64,000 bases of DNA from an uncultured Treponema sp. (GCA_937877535.1 CALFJF010000060.1:1-64000), one strand, 5' to 3'. Positions 8,110-16,917 are shown, numbered from the stretch's first letter. The notes: generated by a model not told the origin, from the sequence alone. Made by a program: numbers and translations.

Positions 8110-8139
8110 TTGACCAACGAAAGAAAAATCGGGTAAAAT
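8110..8139 (+). promoter_or_regulatory. Promoter of the rplU-prp-rpmA operon
   Basis: TTGACC (8110-8115), an 18-base spacer and TAAAAT (8134-8139) form a good sigma-70-type promoter. The predicted start is near 8146, giving a leader of about 60 bases before rplU, long enough to hold a small regulatory structure. Confidence 0.75.
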
Positions 8140-8206
8140 GCTTTTTAATTTTATGTTGAGCCGTGAGAGTTCCGTTACACTTTGCGGCGTAAAAAAGAGG
8201 TTTTTA

Positions 8207-8518
8207 ATGTACGCACTTTTTGAATACAAGGGCAAGCAGTACAAAGCGGAGAAGGACGCGCGGATTTTGGTGGACAAACTCGACGCGGAAAAAGGGGCAA
8301 AAATCGACATTGACACGGTTTTGCTCGTTTCTGGTGATGACGGCGTAAAAGTCGGCTCTCCGTATGTTTCTGGCGCAAAAGTTCAGGTTGTGGTGGAAGA
8401 TTCCGTCCGCGATAAAAAAGTTCTCGTCTTAAAGTACAAGAGCAAAAAGGATTATCGCCGCTTGATTGGGCATCGGCAAGAGTACACTGCCGTAAAAGTT
8501 GAGTCAATCATAGGTTAA
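8207..8518 (+). CDS. rplU: 50S ribosomal protein L21
   Basis: A 103-residue L21. It begins MYALFEYKGKQYKAEKDARI, the family N-terminus, includes VLLVSGDDGVKVGSPYV, and ends YRRLIGHRQEYTAVKVESI, matching the conserved RRxxGHRQ...TxVKI signature. AAGAGG lies seven bases before the ATG. The in-frame ATG at 8138 would add a 23-residue non-homologous tail and would start inside the promoter. First gene of a cluster in the common bacterial order L21, Prp, L27, Obg. Confidence 0.97.
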   Translation: MYALFEYKGKQYKAEKDARILVDKLDAEKGAKIDIDTVLLVSGDDGVKVGSPYVSGAKVQVVVEDSVRDKKVLVLKYKSKKDYRRLIGHRQEYTAVKVESIIG

Positions 8519-8542
8519 AATAATAGTTTACATGATGTATAT

Positions 8543-8950
8543 ATGATAATCGTAGAACTTTCTTGTAGCAGTTCGGGTGCGGTAAAAAAATGTCAAGTTA
8601 ACGGACACGCTCGTTTTGCAAAGAAAGGAAACGACATCGTATGTGCGGCTGTTACGGTTTTGCTTAGAACTGCCTGTGCGCTTCTTTCGTCGCTTTGCGA
8701 AAAATGCGAGAAAGAAGAGCGGGTTTGTTTTAAGTCGGAGGCGAATCGGCGCGGAGAACTTTCTTTTTGCGTCGATTTTGAAAATGGAGAGATTTCTCCT
8801 CTTGTTGAGGAGCGACTTCGGTGCATCGCGGATTTTATTCGCATGGGAATCGAATCTCTCCAAAAGGAATTTCCCGAAAACGTTTTTCTAAAAGTCCATT
8901 GTATCGAGGAAACTGTTTTGGGAAAAAATCTGAATAATGTGGAGGCGTAA
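8543..8950 (+). CDS. prp: Prp-type cysteine protease (ribosomal processing family)
   Basis: A 135-residue protein of the Prp (YsxB) family, which in Firmicutes removes an N-terminal extension from L27. The catalytic pair is visible: His22 in [18 protein letters not shown] and Cys34 eleven residues later, with the usual following hydrophobic helix. Its position between rplU and rpmA is also typical. The start MIIVELS agrees with the family. The downstream L27 has no cleavable extension, so the substrate here is unclear. No Shine-Dalgarno is obvious; the gene starts 24 bases after the rplU stop and may rely on coupling. Confidence 0.85.
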   Translation: MIIVELSCSSSGAVKKCQVNGHARFAKKGNDIVCAAVTVLLRTACALLSSLCEKCEKEERVCFKSEANRRGELSFCVDFENGEISPLVEERLRCIADFIRMGIESLQKEFPENVFLKVHCIEETVLGKNLNNVEA

Positions 8951-8952
8951 AA

Positions 8953-9219
8953 ATGGGAAGAAGTAAAGGCGGAAGCGGCGCAAAAAATGGTCGCGATTCA
9001 AATCCAAAAAGTTTGGGCGTAAAAGTGTACGGCGGAGAAGTCGTTTCGGCTGGTTCAATCATCGTAAAGCAGCGCGGAACAAAGATTTTCCCAGGCGAGA
9101 ACGTTCAGCGAGCGGGCGACGACAGCCTTTTTGCTACGGCGAGCGGAACGGTGAAATTCTACGAGCGCAAAAATCGCAAGTACGCGGGAGTTGTTCCTTC
9201 TGAAAGCGCAAAGGCGTAA
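8953..9219 (+). CDS. rpmA: 50S ribosomal protein L27
   Basis: An 88-residue L27 that sits near the peptidyl-transferase centre. It begins [20 protein letters not shown], directly in the mature form seen in Proteobacteria, and carries [17 protein letters not shown] and [16 protein letters not shown]. There is no MLxxxLQFF-type leader peptide. An in-frame TAA at 8935-8937 with no start codon in between rules out a longer product. GTGGAGGCG, which is also the end of prp, serves as the ribosome site. Confidence 0.97.
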   Translation: MGRSKGGSGAKNGRDSNPKSLGVKVYGGEVVSAGSIIVKQRGTKIFPGENVQRAGDDSLFATASGTVKFYERKNRKYAGVVPSESAKA

Positions 9220-9245
9220 GGATTTTCGTAAAACGAGAAAAATCG

Positions 9246-9278
9246 AAAAAACCGGGAGCAATGCCTTCCGGTTTTTTT
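9246..9278 (+). terminator. Terminator after rpmA
   Basis: AAACCGG and CCGGTTT arms, with a weaker inner GAG/CTT extension, followed by a T7 run. It separates the ribosomal operon from obgE. Confidence 0.85.
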
Positions 9279-9308
9279 GTTCAAAAAGTTTGATTTTGAG
9301 GAAATGAA

Positions 9309-10412
9309 ATGAGACAATTTGCTGACGAGGCTACGATAGAAGTTTCCTCTGGACGCGGTGGAAATGGGTGCGTATCGTTTCGGCGCGAAAAATACATTCC
9401 AAACGGCGGACCAAACGGCGGCGACGGCGGACGCGGTGGAGCCGTCGTTTTTCGTGTCAAAAGAAACGTAAAAACGCTTTCCGATTTGCGCTTTCGGAGA
9501 TTTTTTCGCGCAAAAAACGGCGGCGACGGCATGGGCTGGAACAAATACGGAAAAGACGGCGAGGACGTTGTGATTTCCGTGCCGCCAGGAACGTCAATTC
9601 GGGACGCAGAATCGGGCGAACTTATCCGCGAGTTTACTGTGGAAGCAGACGGCGAAGAATTCGTTTTTTTGAAAGGCGGAAACGGCGGTTGGGGAAACGT
9701 GCATTTTAAGTCGTCCACAAATCAGGCTCCCAGGCGGGCAAACGAAGGGCAGGCGGGCGAAACGAGGACGCTCATTCTTGAACTTTCGATTATGGCGGAT
9801 GTCGGTTTGGTCGGTTTTCCAAACGCGGGAAAATCCTCGCTTTTGGACGCTTTGACTCGCGCTCGTCCAAAAATCGCGCCATATCCGTTTACAACAAAAA
9901 TCCCAAATCTTGGCGTTCTTCGAGCAAAAGACGGGCGCGACGTTATAATCGCCGACATTCCTGGCATAATCGAGGGTGCGTCACTAGGAAAAGGGCTTGG
10001 AATTCGATTTTTGAAGCATATTTCCAGAACGCAGGCTCTCGTTTTTATGATTGATTGCTCCGACGATTCTTGTTTTGGCGCGTATCAAACGCTTTGCGAG
10101 GAACTTTCGTCTTTTTCCGCTCCGCTTCTTGAAAAACAAAAAATCGTTCTTTGCAACAAAATCGATGTGGAGGGAGCGGCGGAACGAGCGGAAAAAATTG
10201 CGGAAACGTTGTCAAAACAAAACGTTCGCGTAATTCCGATTTCTGTTTTTGACGGGCGCGGAATGAAAGAAGCAGCGTTTCAGATTGCGAGGCTTTCACT
10301 TTTTGAAGACGAAAACGAAAAAGAAAAGGAAAAACAAAAAACAAGCGCGTTTTTATCTTCTCGTTCCGTTGATTATTCAATGGAAGAGCAAAAACCGGGG
10401 AGCGAAAAGTGA
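9309..10412 (+). CDS. obgE: GTPase Obg (ObgE/CgtA)
   Basis: Essential P-loop GTPase for late 50S assembly and stress signalling. The glycine-rich Obg domain (residues 1-158) contains SSGRGGNGCVSFRREKYIP and several GGDGGRGG-type turns. The G domain follows with GFPNAGKSS (G1), TTKIPNLG (G2), IADIPGIIEGA (G3) and NKID (G4). At 367 residues it carries a charged C-terminal tail (EDENEKEKEKQKTS) in place of a full OCT domain. GAGGAAATGA precedes the ATG. Its last codons overlap nadD as GTGA, so the two are translationally coupled. Confidence 0.96.
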   Translation: MRQFADEATIEVSSGRGGNGCVSFRREKYIPNGGPNGGDGGRGGAVVFRVKRNVKTLSDLRFRRFFRAKNGGDGMGWNKYGKDGEDVVISVPPGTSIRDAESGELIREFTVEADGEEFVFLKGGNGGWGNVHFKSSTNQAPRRANEGQAGETRTLILELSIMADVGLVGFPNAGKSSLLDALTRARPKIAPYPFTTKIPNLGVLRAKDGRDVIIADIPGIIEGASLGKGLGIRFLKHISRTQALVFMIDCSDDSCFGAYQTLCEELSSFSAPLLEKQKIVLCNKIDVEGAAERAEKIAETLSKQNVRVIPISVFDGRGMKEAAFQIARLSLFEDENEKEKEKQKTSAFLSSRSVDYSMEEQKPGSEK

Positions 10413-11065
10413 AAATCGCAATGCTCGGCGGGAGTTTTAACCCGATTCACATTGGACATTTGGCTCTCGCGGATTCTGTTTGCTGTCTTTTGGGCTACGA
10501 CCGCGTGCTTTTTGTGCCAACGTACCAACCTCCGCACAAAAAAATGGCTGCGGGGAGCGCGATGAGCGATGACCGATTTTTGATGGTTCAGGCGGCGATT
10601 TTTGGGGACGAGCGATTTATTGCCGAACCGTGTGAAATCGAGCGCGGTGGCGTGTCGTTTACCTGGGACACGGTGCTTTTTTTGGAAAAAAAATACAAAA
10701 ACGAACTCGATGGAAAAATCGGCGTGATTTTTGGCGAAGATTTGCTTGCGGATTATGACAAATGGGAAAGAGCAAAGGAACTTTCAGAGCGCGCGGATTT
10801 AATCGTTGCGTGCCGTCCAAAAGATGCGGGGCAAAATGCCGCATTTTCAAACGTTCCAACGGAAAAATACGGCGTTTCGCCACATGCTTGGTCGCGGGAC
10901 ACGTTTCCGTATCCGCACAAAATCGTTGAAAATCCGCAAATCGCGCTTTCTTCAAGCGAGATACGGCAAAAAATCGCCACAAAAGGCGCATGGCGTTATC
11001 TTGTAAACGAAGGGGTTTTTCACTATATTAAAAGCGGAAATCTGTATGGGTACGGGAATTTTTGA
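10409..11065 (+). CDS. nadD: Nicotinate-nucleotide adenylyltransferase
   Basis: Makes deamido-NAD from nicotinate mononucleotide and ATP. The 218-residue protein starts MKIAMLGGSFNPIHIGHLAL with the nucleotidyltransferase (H/T)xGH motif. It has VPTYQPPHKK for substrate binding and ALSSSEIRQKIA, the ISSTxIR-type motif near the C-terminus. The start codon is GTG and overlaps the obgE stop by four bases. Clustering with yqeK and rsfS is common in bacteria. Confidence 0.95.
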   Translation: MKIAMLGGSFNPIHIGHLALADSVCCLLGYDRVLFVPTYQPPHKKMAAGSAMSDDRFLMVQAAIFGDERFIAEPCEIERGGVSFTWDTVLFLEKKYKNELDGKIGVIFGEDLLADYDKWERAKELSERADLIVACRPKDAGQNAAFSNVPTEKYGVSPHAWSRDTFPYPHKIVENPQIALSSSEIRQKIATKGAWRYLVNEGVFHYIKSGNLYGYGNF

Positions 11066-11714
11066 AGAAATCGAAAAAATCATCGAAAACGAAAAAATCG
11101 AAGGAAATCAAAAAAAAGAAATTTCTTCTTTGATAAAAAATGTTGGCGAAAAGGCAAAAATCGTTCTTTCCAAAAAACGATTTGAGCACTCTTGCCGAGT
11201 TGCAAAAACCGCCTTTGACCTTTGTAAAATACACGGGGAAGTGGCGTGGAAGGCTTTGCTTTGTGGGCTTTCGCACGATTTTTGCAAAGAAATTCCAGAA
11301 GACAAAATGCGCTCGCTTGCGCTTTTGGACGGGCGCGGCGAGAGCGCGGCGGAGCAAAAAAAAACGTCGCTTTTGCACGGACGAGCGGCTGCCGTTTGTC
11401 TTTCGCGCGATTTTGGCATTGTGGATTTTGAGATTCTTGACGCGGTTGCTTTTCACACGCTCGGAAAAAAAGGACTGTGCAATCTTGGGAAAATCATTTT
11501 TGTTGCTGACAAAATAGAGCCAGGCCGCCCGCAATCCACGGAAGAATATCGTTCGAGGCTTTTTTCGCTTCCGCTGAACGAATTGACGCTTTCTGTTTTG
11601 GAAGAAAACATCGAGTATCTTTTGTCAAAAGGGAAAAAAGCGGCAGCGGAAAGTTTGGAATGGGCTACGGATTTGCGTGAAACACAAAGCAAAAAAACGG
11701 GAGGAACAAAATGA
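11046..11714 (+). CDS. yqeK: YqeK-like HD-domain hydrolase
   Basis: YqeK proteins hydrolyse diadenosine tetraphosphate symmetrically. The 222-residue product shows all metal and catalytic positions of the HD fold: His48 (RFEHS), His77-Asp78 (LSHDF), His111 (LLHGRAA), His137 (AFHTLG) and Asp155 (FVADKIEPGR). A lysine- and glutamate-rich helix of about 35 residues precedes the domain. It overlaps the end of nadD by 20 bases and the LCP gene by four (ATGA), so it sits in the middle of a tightly coupled operon. Confidence 0.9.
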   Translation: MGTGIFEEIEKIIENEKIEGNQKKEISSLIKNVGEKAKIVLSKKRFEHSCRVAKTAFDLCKIHGEVAWKALLCGLSHDFCKEIPEDKMRSLALLDGRGESAAEQKKTSLLHGRAAAVCLSRDFGIVDFEILDAVAFHTLGKKGLCNLGKIIFVADKIEPGRPQSTEEYRSRLFSLPLNELTLSVLEENIEYLLSKGKKAAAESLEWATDLRETQSKKTGGTK

Positions 11715-12931
11715 AACGCAGCGAATTCAACAAAGATTCAAATAACCAAACGCACAAACGGGAAGGAATCGTTCTGTTGCTTTTGATTTTTGCGGGTTTG
11801 GTCGGTTTGGTGTTTTGGCTGCTTTCTTCGCTCCGCACGGATTCCGTTGAAGAGAGCCTTTCTAACAGCGACAGCGTGGTGAATACGCTTTTTGTCATGG
11901 AAGGGCGCGGCGAAGTTTTGTTTACCGACGTTTTTATTTATTATCCTGTTTCAAAACGCGGTTCGCTCATAAATATACTTGGAAATACGGGCGCGATTTT
12001 TAGAAGTCTTGACCGAGTTGACCGAATCGATGTCATTTACGCGGAAAAAGGAATCGAAGTCTACAAATCCGAAATCGAAAATCTCATCGGGCAGCCGATT
12101 CCGTTTTACGTTGTTCTCAAACTCGAAACGTTTGGCTCGCTTACGGATATGCTCGGCGGAATGCGCGTTTTTATTCCAGAAGTCGTTGATGTAAAAGACG
12201 AAAACGGAAATCGCAGCCTTCTTCCGAGTGGCGTTGTAAATCTTGACGGCGACAAAATCAACACGTATTTGACGTATTCGCGACCAGACGAAACCGATGA
12301 CGATGTGATTGACAGGCGACAAAACGTTATGCTCGCGTTTTTTAACGCGCTTGGACGAAACAAGCGGATTATGCAAAATCGAGCGCATTTTGCCACGATT
12401 AGCAAAAATCTGGAATCGAATCTTGACGAGGACGCGCTTTTCAAACTGTTTTCTGAAATTTCGCAAGTCGATTCGGAGCGATTGATTCCGCAGGCGATTA
12501 CAGGACTGAACCGAATGGTTGACGGAAAAATGCTCCTCTTTCCGTATTACGACGGCGACCTCATAAAAGACGTTGTGAAGCAGGTTGCAAACTCGCTGAT
12601 TACGAGTTCCGAAGACGCGGACGGCGGGCGCGTGTATTTGCTTGAAATCTTGAATGGAACTACGCAGTCGGGTCTTGCGCACAATACGTCCCGCCTTATG
12701 CAAAGCGCGGGTTACGACGTTCTTTCAACGGCAAATGCCGACGCAAACAATTACGAGCGCACTGTTATCATAAATCGAATTGGAAATGCCACGGTCGCAA
12801 AAAATCTCGGCGATTTTATTCGATGTCAAAATATAATCGACGAAGAAATCAACCAAGATTCCGAAGCAAACGTCGATTTTACGATAATTCTTGGAAGCGA
12901 TTTTGACGGAAGATACGTGAGAGCAAAATAG
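11711..12931 (+). CDS. LCP (LytR-CpsA-Psr) family protein with LytR C-terminal domain
   Basis: LCP proteins transfer undecaprenyl-linked glycopolymers to the cell wall or, in diderms, have less clear envelope roles. The 406-residue protein has a short cytoplasmic N-terminus and one membrane helix (about 20-41), then an LCP domain with MLGGMRVFIPEVVD, YLTYSRPDETDDDVIDRRQN (the conserved Arg and Asp-Arg-Gln region) and a C-terminal LytR_C domain starting at VYLLEILNGT. The presence of such a protein in a spirochaete without a Gram-positive wall is notable, but the nadD-yqeK-lytR-rsfS order is a recognised arrangement. The ATG overlaps the yqeK stop. Confidence 0.85.
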   Translation: MKRSEFNKDSNNQTHKREGIVLLLLIFAGLVGLVFWLLSSLRTDSVEESLSNSDSVVNTLFVMEGRGEVLFTDVFIYYPVSKRGSLINILGNTGAIFRSLDRVDRIDVIYAEKGIEVYKSEIENLIGQPIPFYVVLKLETFGSLTDMLGGMRVFIPEVVDVKDENGNRSLLPSGVVNLDGDKINTYLTYSRPDETDDDVIDRRQNVMLAFFNALGRNKRIMQNRAHFATISKNLESNLDEDALFKLFSEISQVDSERLIPQAITGLNRMVDGKMLLFPYYDGDLIKDVVKQVANSLITSSEDADGGRVYLLEILNGTTQSGLAHNTSRLMQSAGYDVLSTANADANNYERTVIINRIGNATVAKNLGDFIRCQNIIDEEINQDSEANVDFTIILGSDFDGRYVRAK

Positions 12932-12950
12932 AGAAAAAGGAGAAAAAAAA

Positions 12951-13313
12951 ATGGCAGAAATCGAAAATAAAAAGACTTCACGCGAAAATGCGCTTGAAAT
13001 TGCAAAAATCCTTTCTGATTCAAAGGCGGAAAATGTTGCCGTTCTTGGCGTTGGAGCGTTGAGCAGTTGGACGGATTTTTTTATAATCGCAACCGTAACG
13101 AGTTCGGCGCAAATGCAAGGATTGCACCGTCTTATAAAAGAATACGTACGCGAAAACGGCATGGAAATTCACGTTGCGCACCAAAAACACGATTCTGGTT
13201 CTGATTGGAATTTGATTGACATTGGACCTGTGGTTGTTCATTTGATGAGTGCGCAAGCGAGAGATTTTTACGAATTAGAAAAACTCTGGCACGAAGGAGA
13301 GCGCATTTTGTAA
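12951..13313 (+). CDS. rsfS: Ribosomal silencing factor RsfS
   Basis: Binds L14 and blocks subunit joining in stationary phase. The 120-residue length is typical. It contains the RsfS signatures DFFIIATVTSSAQMQGL, DWNLIDIGPVVVHLM and the C-terminal YELEKLW. AAAAGGAGAAAAAAA precedes the ATG. It is the last gene of the obgE operon and is followed by a terminator. Confidence 0.95.
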   Translation: MAEIENKKTSRENALEIAKILSDSKAENVAVLGVGALSSWTDFFIIATVTSSAQMQGLHRLIKEYVRENGMEIHVAHQKHDSGSDWNLIDIGPVVVHLMSAQARDFYELEKLWHEGERIL

Positions 13314-13347
13314 AAAAAACACCCGTCAAAGTTGGCGGGTGTTTTTA
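13314..13347. terminator. Terminator between rsfS and the minus-strand lipoprotein
   Basis: AAAACACCCG pairs with CGGGTGTTTT around a ten-base loop and is followed by T residues. The A tract on the other side makes it usable for the convergent lipoprotein gene as well. Confidence 0.9.
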
Positions 13348-13362
13348 TAAGTTTCAGTAGAC

Positions 13363-13866
13363 TCAATTGGGGAAGTATTTTTCGAGTTCTTTTCCGTCCT
13401 CTTCGGTAAGCGTAATTTTGAACGAACTTCCAGACGTGTTAATTGTTTTCCAACCAGTCTTTTTTGCTTCTTTCCACTCCTGCGTGTTCCAGTCGTAGTA
13501 GTGAGTGCGATTTAATATGTCCTTGTCGTTCGATTCTAAGAACGCGCCTTTGTAAAGTGGCAAATACGGAATTTCAGTGTCATTGTTTACAAAGCCAAAC
13601 ATCCATGAACCCGTGGCAACGTTATCTGTAATTTGCGTTGCAGACACGTACAAGAAAAATTTCCATTTTTCGCCGTCAAGGTCTGTTTCTTCGCTCACAA
13701 AAACGCCAGTATATTTTGATCCGTCGATTTCAAACGTATCTGTACTTTTTTTGAACGTGATTTCAAGCGTGTCTTCCTCGTCATCGTCGTCAGAACAAGA
13801 CACAAACCCCATGCCTACCGCACCCAAAACGAGCAAAGATGCCATCAACATAAAAAATTTTTTCAT
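13363..13866 (-). CDS. Putative lipoprotein, small calycin-like
   Basis: A 167-residue secreted protein that I cannot assign to a named family. The start is the ATG at 13866, preceded by GGGGGT. It begins MKKFFMLMASLLVLGAVGMG and then FVSC, a spirochaetal-type lipobox, followed by a DDDDEED acid run. The mature part is rich in Thr, Asp and aromatic residues and alternates hydrophobic and polar residues (TFEIDGSKYTGVFVSEE, KWKFFLYVSATQ), suggesting a small beta-barrel or lipocalin-like fold. It ends EEDGKELEKYFPN. Treponemes carry many such paralogous small lipoproteins. Longer in-frame starts run into the AT-rich upstream region and lack a ribosome site. Confidence 0.75.
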   Translation of the reverse strand: MKKFFMLMASLLVLGAVGMGFVSCSDDDDEEDTLEITFKKSTDTFEIDGSKYTGVFVSEETDLDGEKWKFFLYVSATQITDNVATGSWMFGFVNNDTEIPYLPLYKGAFLESNDKDILNRTHYYDWNTQEWKEAKKTGWKTINTSGSSFKITLTEEDGKELEKYFPN

Positions 13867-13950
13867 AGAATTACCCCCAAAAATAAAAATTTTTGTTAGC
13901 ACTCTACAAAAAAAAAAGTAAACTGTCAAGAAAATCTTTGGATTTTTAGA

Positions 13951-13981
13951 AAAAAAAAGCGGCTTTGATTTTTAGCCGCCG
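13951..13981 (-). terminator. Terminator of the PUR-domain gene
   Basis: On the minus strand GCGGCT pairs with AGCCGC around an AT loop and is followed by a long T tract. Confidence 0.85.
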
Positions 13982-13986
13982 TTTTT

Positions 13987-14406
13987 TTATTTTTCTGGAT
14001 TTTCGTCGCTTTCTGCTTTTTCGTCCGTCATTTTACTTGTAATGTGGATAATTTTTCCTGTTCGCTTTATGCCGTCGCTGGCTTTGCCATCTTTTTTTCC
14101 GCGAACAATCCTTTTTTTTGCCCCGAATTTTTCGGCTTTTGCGACTTTCTTTTCGGCTTTTGCCTTTGCTTTTTCTTTTCGCGCCTTTTCGATGAATTTG
14201 AGCGAATCGTCCAAACCTTTTAGAACTCGTGGCATATCTTCTTCAAAAATGGCAATTTGATGGCGGTCAAAATCCGCGCCGTCTCCTTTTTTGCTTTCTA
14301 CGATTTGGAGGAACAAATCACCCGCGCGGTTTTCCTTAACGTTAAAAAAATACGACCGATTTTCGAGCGTAACCTGCATCGTAAAAAGTTCTCCGCGAAT
14401 ACCCAT
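13987..14406 (-). CDS. PUR-domain nucleic-acid-binding protein (DUF3276, BpuR-like)
   Basis: A 139-residue protein. Residues 1-75 (MGIRGELFTMQVTLENRSYF, DLFLQIVESKK, HQIAIFEEDMPRVLKGLDDSL) match the bacterial PUR-alpha-like domain that in Borrelia (BpuR) binds RNA and DNA. The tail of about 60 residues is very basic, with repeated Lys-Ala units (KAKAEKKVAKAEK), which probably adds nonspecific nucleic-acid binding. GGAAGGA precedes the ATG. It is monocistronic, with its own terminator. Likely role: post-transcriptional or transcriptional modulator; targets unknown. Confidence 0.85.
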   Translation of the reverse strand: MGIRGELFTMQVTLENRSYFFNVKENRAGDLFLQIVESKKGDGADFDRHQIAIFEEDMPRVLKGLDDSLKFIEKARKEKAKAKAEKKVAKAEKFGAKKRIVRGKKDGKASDGIKRTGKIIHITSKMTDEKAESDENPEK

Positions 14407-14564
14407 TTTGTCCTTCCTTTTTCGTCATGCTGAATTTTTTTAAGAGAACGGTTTTTGATAAAATCCTCTCAAAGCGAGTTTTTATCTTACAGAAATCCAA
14501 AGAGTTTTTCAATTCCGTACTCACGGGAGTTTTGAAAACATTTTGATTGTTTTTGTACGCATTT

Positions 14565-15740
14565 TTAAAAAGAAGCTCGGATTTCTTTTATCGCTTCAAG
14601 GAGTTTTTTCATTCCGTTTTCCGTTGTTTCGTGTCCAAAACTAAATCGCACCGCTTCGCTTTGCGTTTCTTGCGAGATTTTCATTGCTTGAAGAATCGGG
14701 CGATTGAGTTTTTTTGACGAGCACGCACTTCCCGTCGAAATGCAAAACCCTTTTGCGTCAAGCGCACGAACAAGCACGTTTCCAGGAATTCCTTTGAACG
14801 CTGCCTGCAAAATCCACGGAGAAAAATCCGCGCTTTTTGCATTTCGAGTTGTTGGCACAATCGAACAGCCTTCGATTTTCGTCAACGAGTCGATAAAATG
14901 CGCGGTAAGTTCCGTTTGTTTTTTTAATCTTGGATTTTCCGCGCCCGCCTTAAAAATGCGTTTTTCAAGGATTTTTTCTGCGCAAATTGCTCCAAAAAGA
15001 TTTTCGGTTCCGCTTCTAATTCCGCTTTCTTGCCCGCCGCCAGACAAAAACGTGCGAAATTTTTGGCTTTCAGAAACAAAGAGAATCCCAAATCCGCGCG
15101 GACCTCCTAATTTGTGCAAAGAAATTGACGCGCTGTCGATTCCCCAACCCAAAAAATCCATTTCGATTTTTCCCACCGCCTGAACGCAATCAGAATGAAA
15201 ATGCGCTCGCCGCTTTCCGTTGTAATGCGCTCGGATTTTTTCTGCAATGTTTTGAATTGGCATGACCGCTCCCGTTTCGTTGTTCACAGCCATCACGGAA
15301 ACCAATTTTGTTTCTGGAAACAGTTTTTTTTGAACACTCTCTTCCGTGATAAAACCATTTTCGTCCGATTCGATTTCGTCGATTCCAAGGCAAAATCTCG
15401 AAAGATTTTTTGAAAATTCCCGAACGGCGGGGTGTTCCAGGGAACTTACTGCAATTCTTCCTTTGGATTCTTGCATTATTGCGCACAAAAGCGCGATGTG
15501 GTCGCTTTCCGTGCCGCCAGAAGTAAAAAAAATCTGATTGCTTTTTACGCCCAATGCTTTTGCGCACGATTCTCTCGCGCTTTCAAGACGCGCCTTTGCT
15601 TTTTTCCCAGCAGAATGAGGACTTGACGGATTCGCCGAAAGCAAAATCGACTCTTCCAAAGAAGTCCGAAGGATTTTTGCGCACTCGTCAGAAATCGGAG
15701 AAGTTGCAGCGTAGTCAAAATAAGTTTCGTTGTCTATCAT
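14565..15740 (-). CDS. Cysteine desulfurase (NifS/IscS family)
   Basis: PLP enzyme that takes sulfur from cysteine as an enzyme-bound persulfide for Fe-S clusters or thiolation. The 391-residue protein has FDYAATSP at the start, SGGTESDHIAL, VNNETGAVMPI, HSDCVQAVGKIE, SLHKLGGPRGFG with the PLP lysine, and STGSACSSKK with the catalytic cysteine. This short loop is of the NifS/IscS type rather than SufS. No scaffold gene (iscU, nifU) lies next to it; it is the last gene of the tmk / hypothetical / aroB run. Which pathway it feeds (the hydrogenase clusters or tRNA thiolation) cannot be told from here. Confidence 0.92.
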   Translation of the reverse strand: MIDNETYFDYAATSPISDECAKILRTSLEESILLSANPSSPHSAGKKAKARLESARESCAKALGVKSNQIFFTSGGTESDHIALLCAIMQESKGRIAVSSLEHPAVREFSKNLSRFCLGIDEIESDENGFITEESVQKKLFPETKLVSVMAVNNETGAVMPIQNIAEKIRAHYNGKRRAHFHSDCVQAVGKIEMDFLGWGIDSASISLHKLGGPRGFGILFVSESQKFRTFLSGGGQESGIRSGTENLFGAICAEKILEKRIFKAGAENPRLKKQTELTAHFIDSLTKIEGCSIVPTTRNAKSADFSPWILQAAFKGIPGNVLVRALDAKGFCISTGSACSSKKLNRPILQAMKISQETQSEAVRFSFGHETTENGMKKLLEAIKEIRASF

Positions 15741-15763
15741 TTTTTTTGAGTTTTTTCACAATT

Positions 15764-16900
15764 TTAGAGAACGGAAAGAACGTCCGCTTCGTCAACTTCC
15801 CGAACAATCGTTTCTCCGATTTTCTTTTGAAGAACGAATCTTACGCCGTTTGAAAGATTTTTTTTGTCTTTTTTCATTGCCAAAAAAAGGTCGCGCGGAG
15901 AAATGCTTTTTGGCAATGAACTGTGCCGTTTTTCAATTTCGTATCCAAAATCCAAAAGAACTGTGCGAACGCGCGATTCGTAATGTTCTTCCGCAATATT
16001 TAGATGAGAAGAGAGCGCGGCTGCCCGCGCAATTCCCCAAGCAACGGCTTCTCCGTGCGTAACTTCTCCAAGCCCCGCGCACGTTTCAAGCGCGTGAGCA
16101 AATGTGTGCCCCAGATTCAAAAACATTCGCTCATTTTTTTCTGTAAAATCGCGTTCAACGACTGCGCCTTTTGCTTTCACGCACTCAAAAATCGCCTCAA
16201 AAACAAGCGGGTCGGTTCGATTTTTCAAAATGTCAGGCTTTGAAGCAAGTTTTTCAAAAAGGGCAGGGGAGTAGAGCAACGCGGTTTTTATCGTTTCTGC
16301 AAGTCCGCTTTTCCATTCTTTTTGAGCAAGCGAATGCGTAAAAGACGGAAACACGTGGAGTTTTTTTGCAGGAAAAAACGAGCCAATCATATTTTTGTAA
16401 TTGTCAAAATCGCAGCCGCTTTTTCCGCCCACCGCAGCGTCAACCATGGCAAGAAGCGTTGTTGGAACAAACTCACATTTGGCTCCGCGTTTGAAAATTG
16501 ACGCGGCAAATGCCGTCATGTCCGTGATGACTCCGCCGCCAATTCCCACAAAAGTCGTATTTCGCGGGCAATCGGCATCAAGCGCGGCTTGCACGATAAA
16601 CAAAACGCTTTGAATCGTTTTGAATTTTTCGCCCGCGCCCAGAATGACCACCGTGTCGCCATCTTTTCTTTTTACGTCGCCGCGTTTTGCGTTTTTTATT
16701 CCAAACGATTCAAAAAATGCTTTGCAACTGTCTAGCGCGGCAATCGTTTCGTCTGTAACAAAAACTCTGCGCTCGGCGCAATCGGCTGAATACGCGCGGC
16801 TTAAATCAACGATTCCTTTGTAAAAAAATACGTCCGTTTTGTCCGCTCCAGAATGTATAAAAGGATATGTTATGTGCGTTTGTTCGATTTTTTGTTCCAT
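15764..16900 (-). CDS. aroB: 3-dehydroquinate synthase
   Basis: Second step of the shikimate pathway, a zinc- and NAD-dependent cyclisation. The 378-residue protein has the Rossmann segment FVGIGGGVITDMTAFAAS, PTTLLAMVDAAVGGKSGCDF with the conserved Lys and Asp region, GLAETIKTA, and LNLGHTFAHALE and VTHGEAVAWG with zinc-binding histidines. It lies 18 bases after the hypothetical protein downstream of tmk and 23 bases before the cysteine desulfurase gene. The 5' end, MEQKIEQTHITYPFIHSG, is compatible with the family. Confidence 0.95.
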   Translation of the reverse strand: MEQKIEQTHITYPFIHSGADKTDVFFYKGIVDLSRAYSADCAERRVFVTDETIAALDSCKAFFESFGIKNAKRGDVKRKDGDTVVILGAGEKFKTIQSVLFIVQAALDADCPRNTTFVGIGGGVITDMTAFAASIFKRGAKCEFVPTTLLAMVDAAVGGKSGCDFDNYKNMIGSFFPAKKLHVFPSFTHSLAQKEWKSGLAETIKTALLYSPALFEKLASKPDILKNRTDPLVFEAIFECVKAKGAVVERDFTEKNERMFLNLGHTFAHALETCAGLGEVTHGEAVAWGIARAAALSSHLNIAEEHYESRVRTVLLDFGYEIEKRHSSLPKSISPRDLFLAMKKDKKNLSNGVRFVLQKKIGETIVREVDEADVLSVL

Positions 16901-16917
16901 ACACTGTGCCTCGATTT

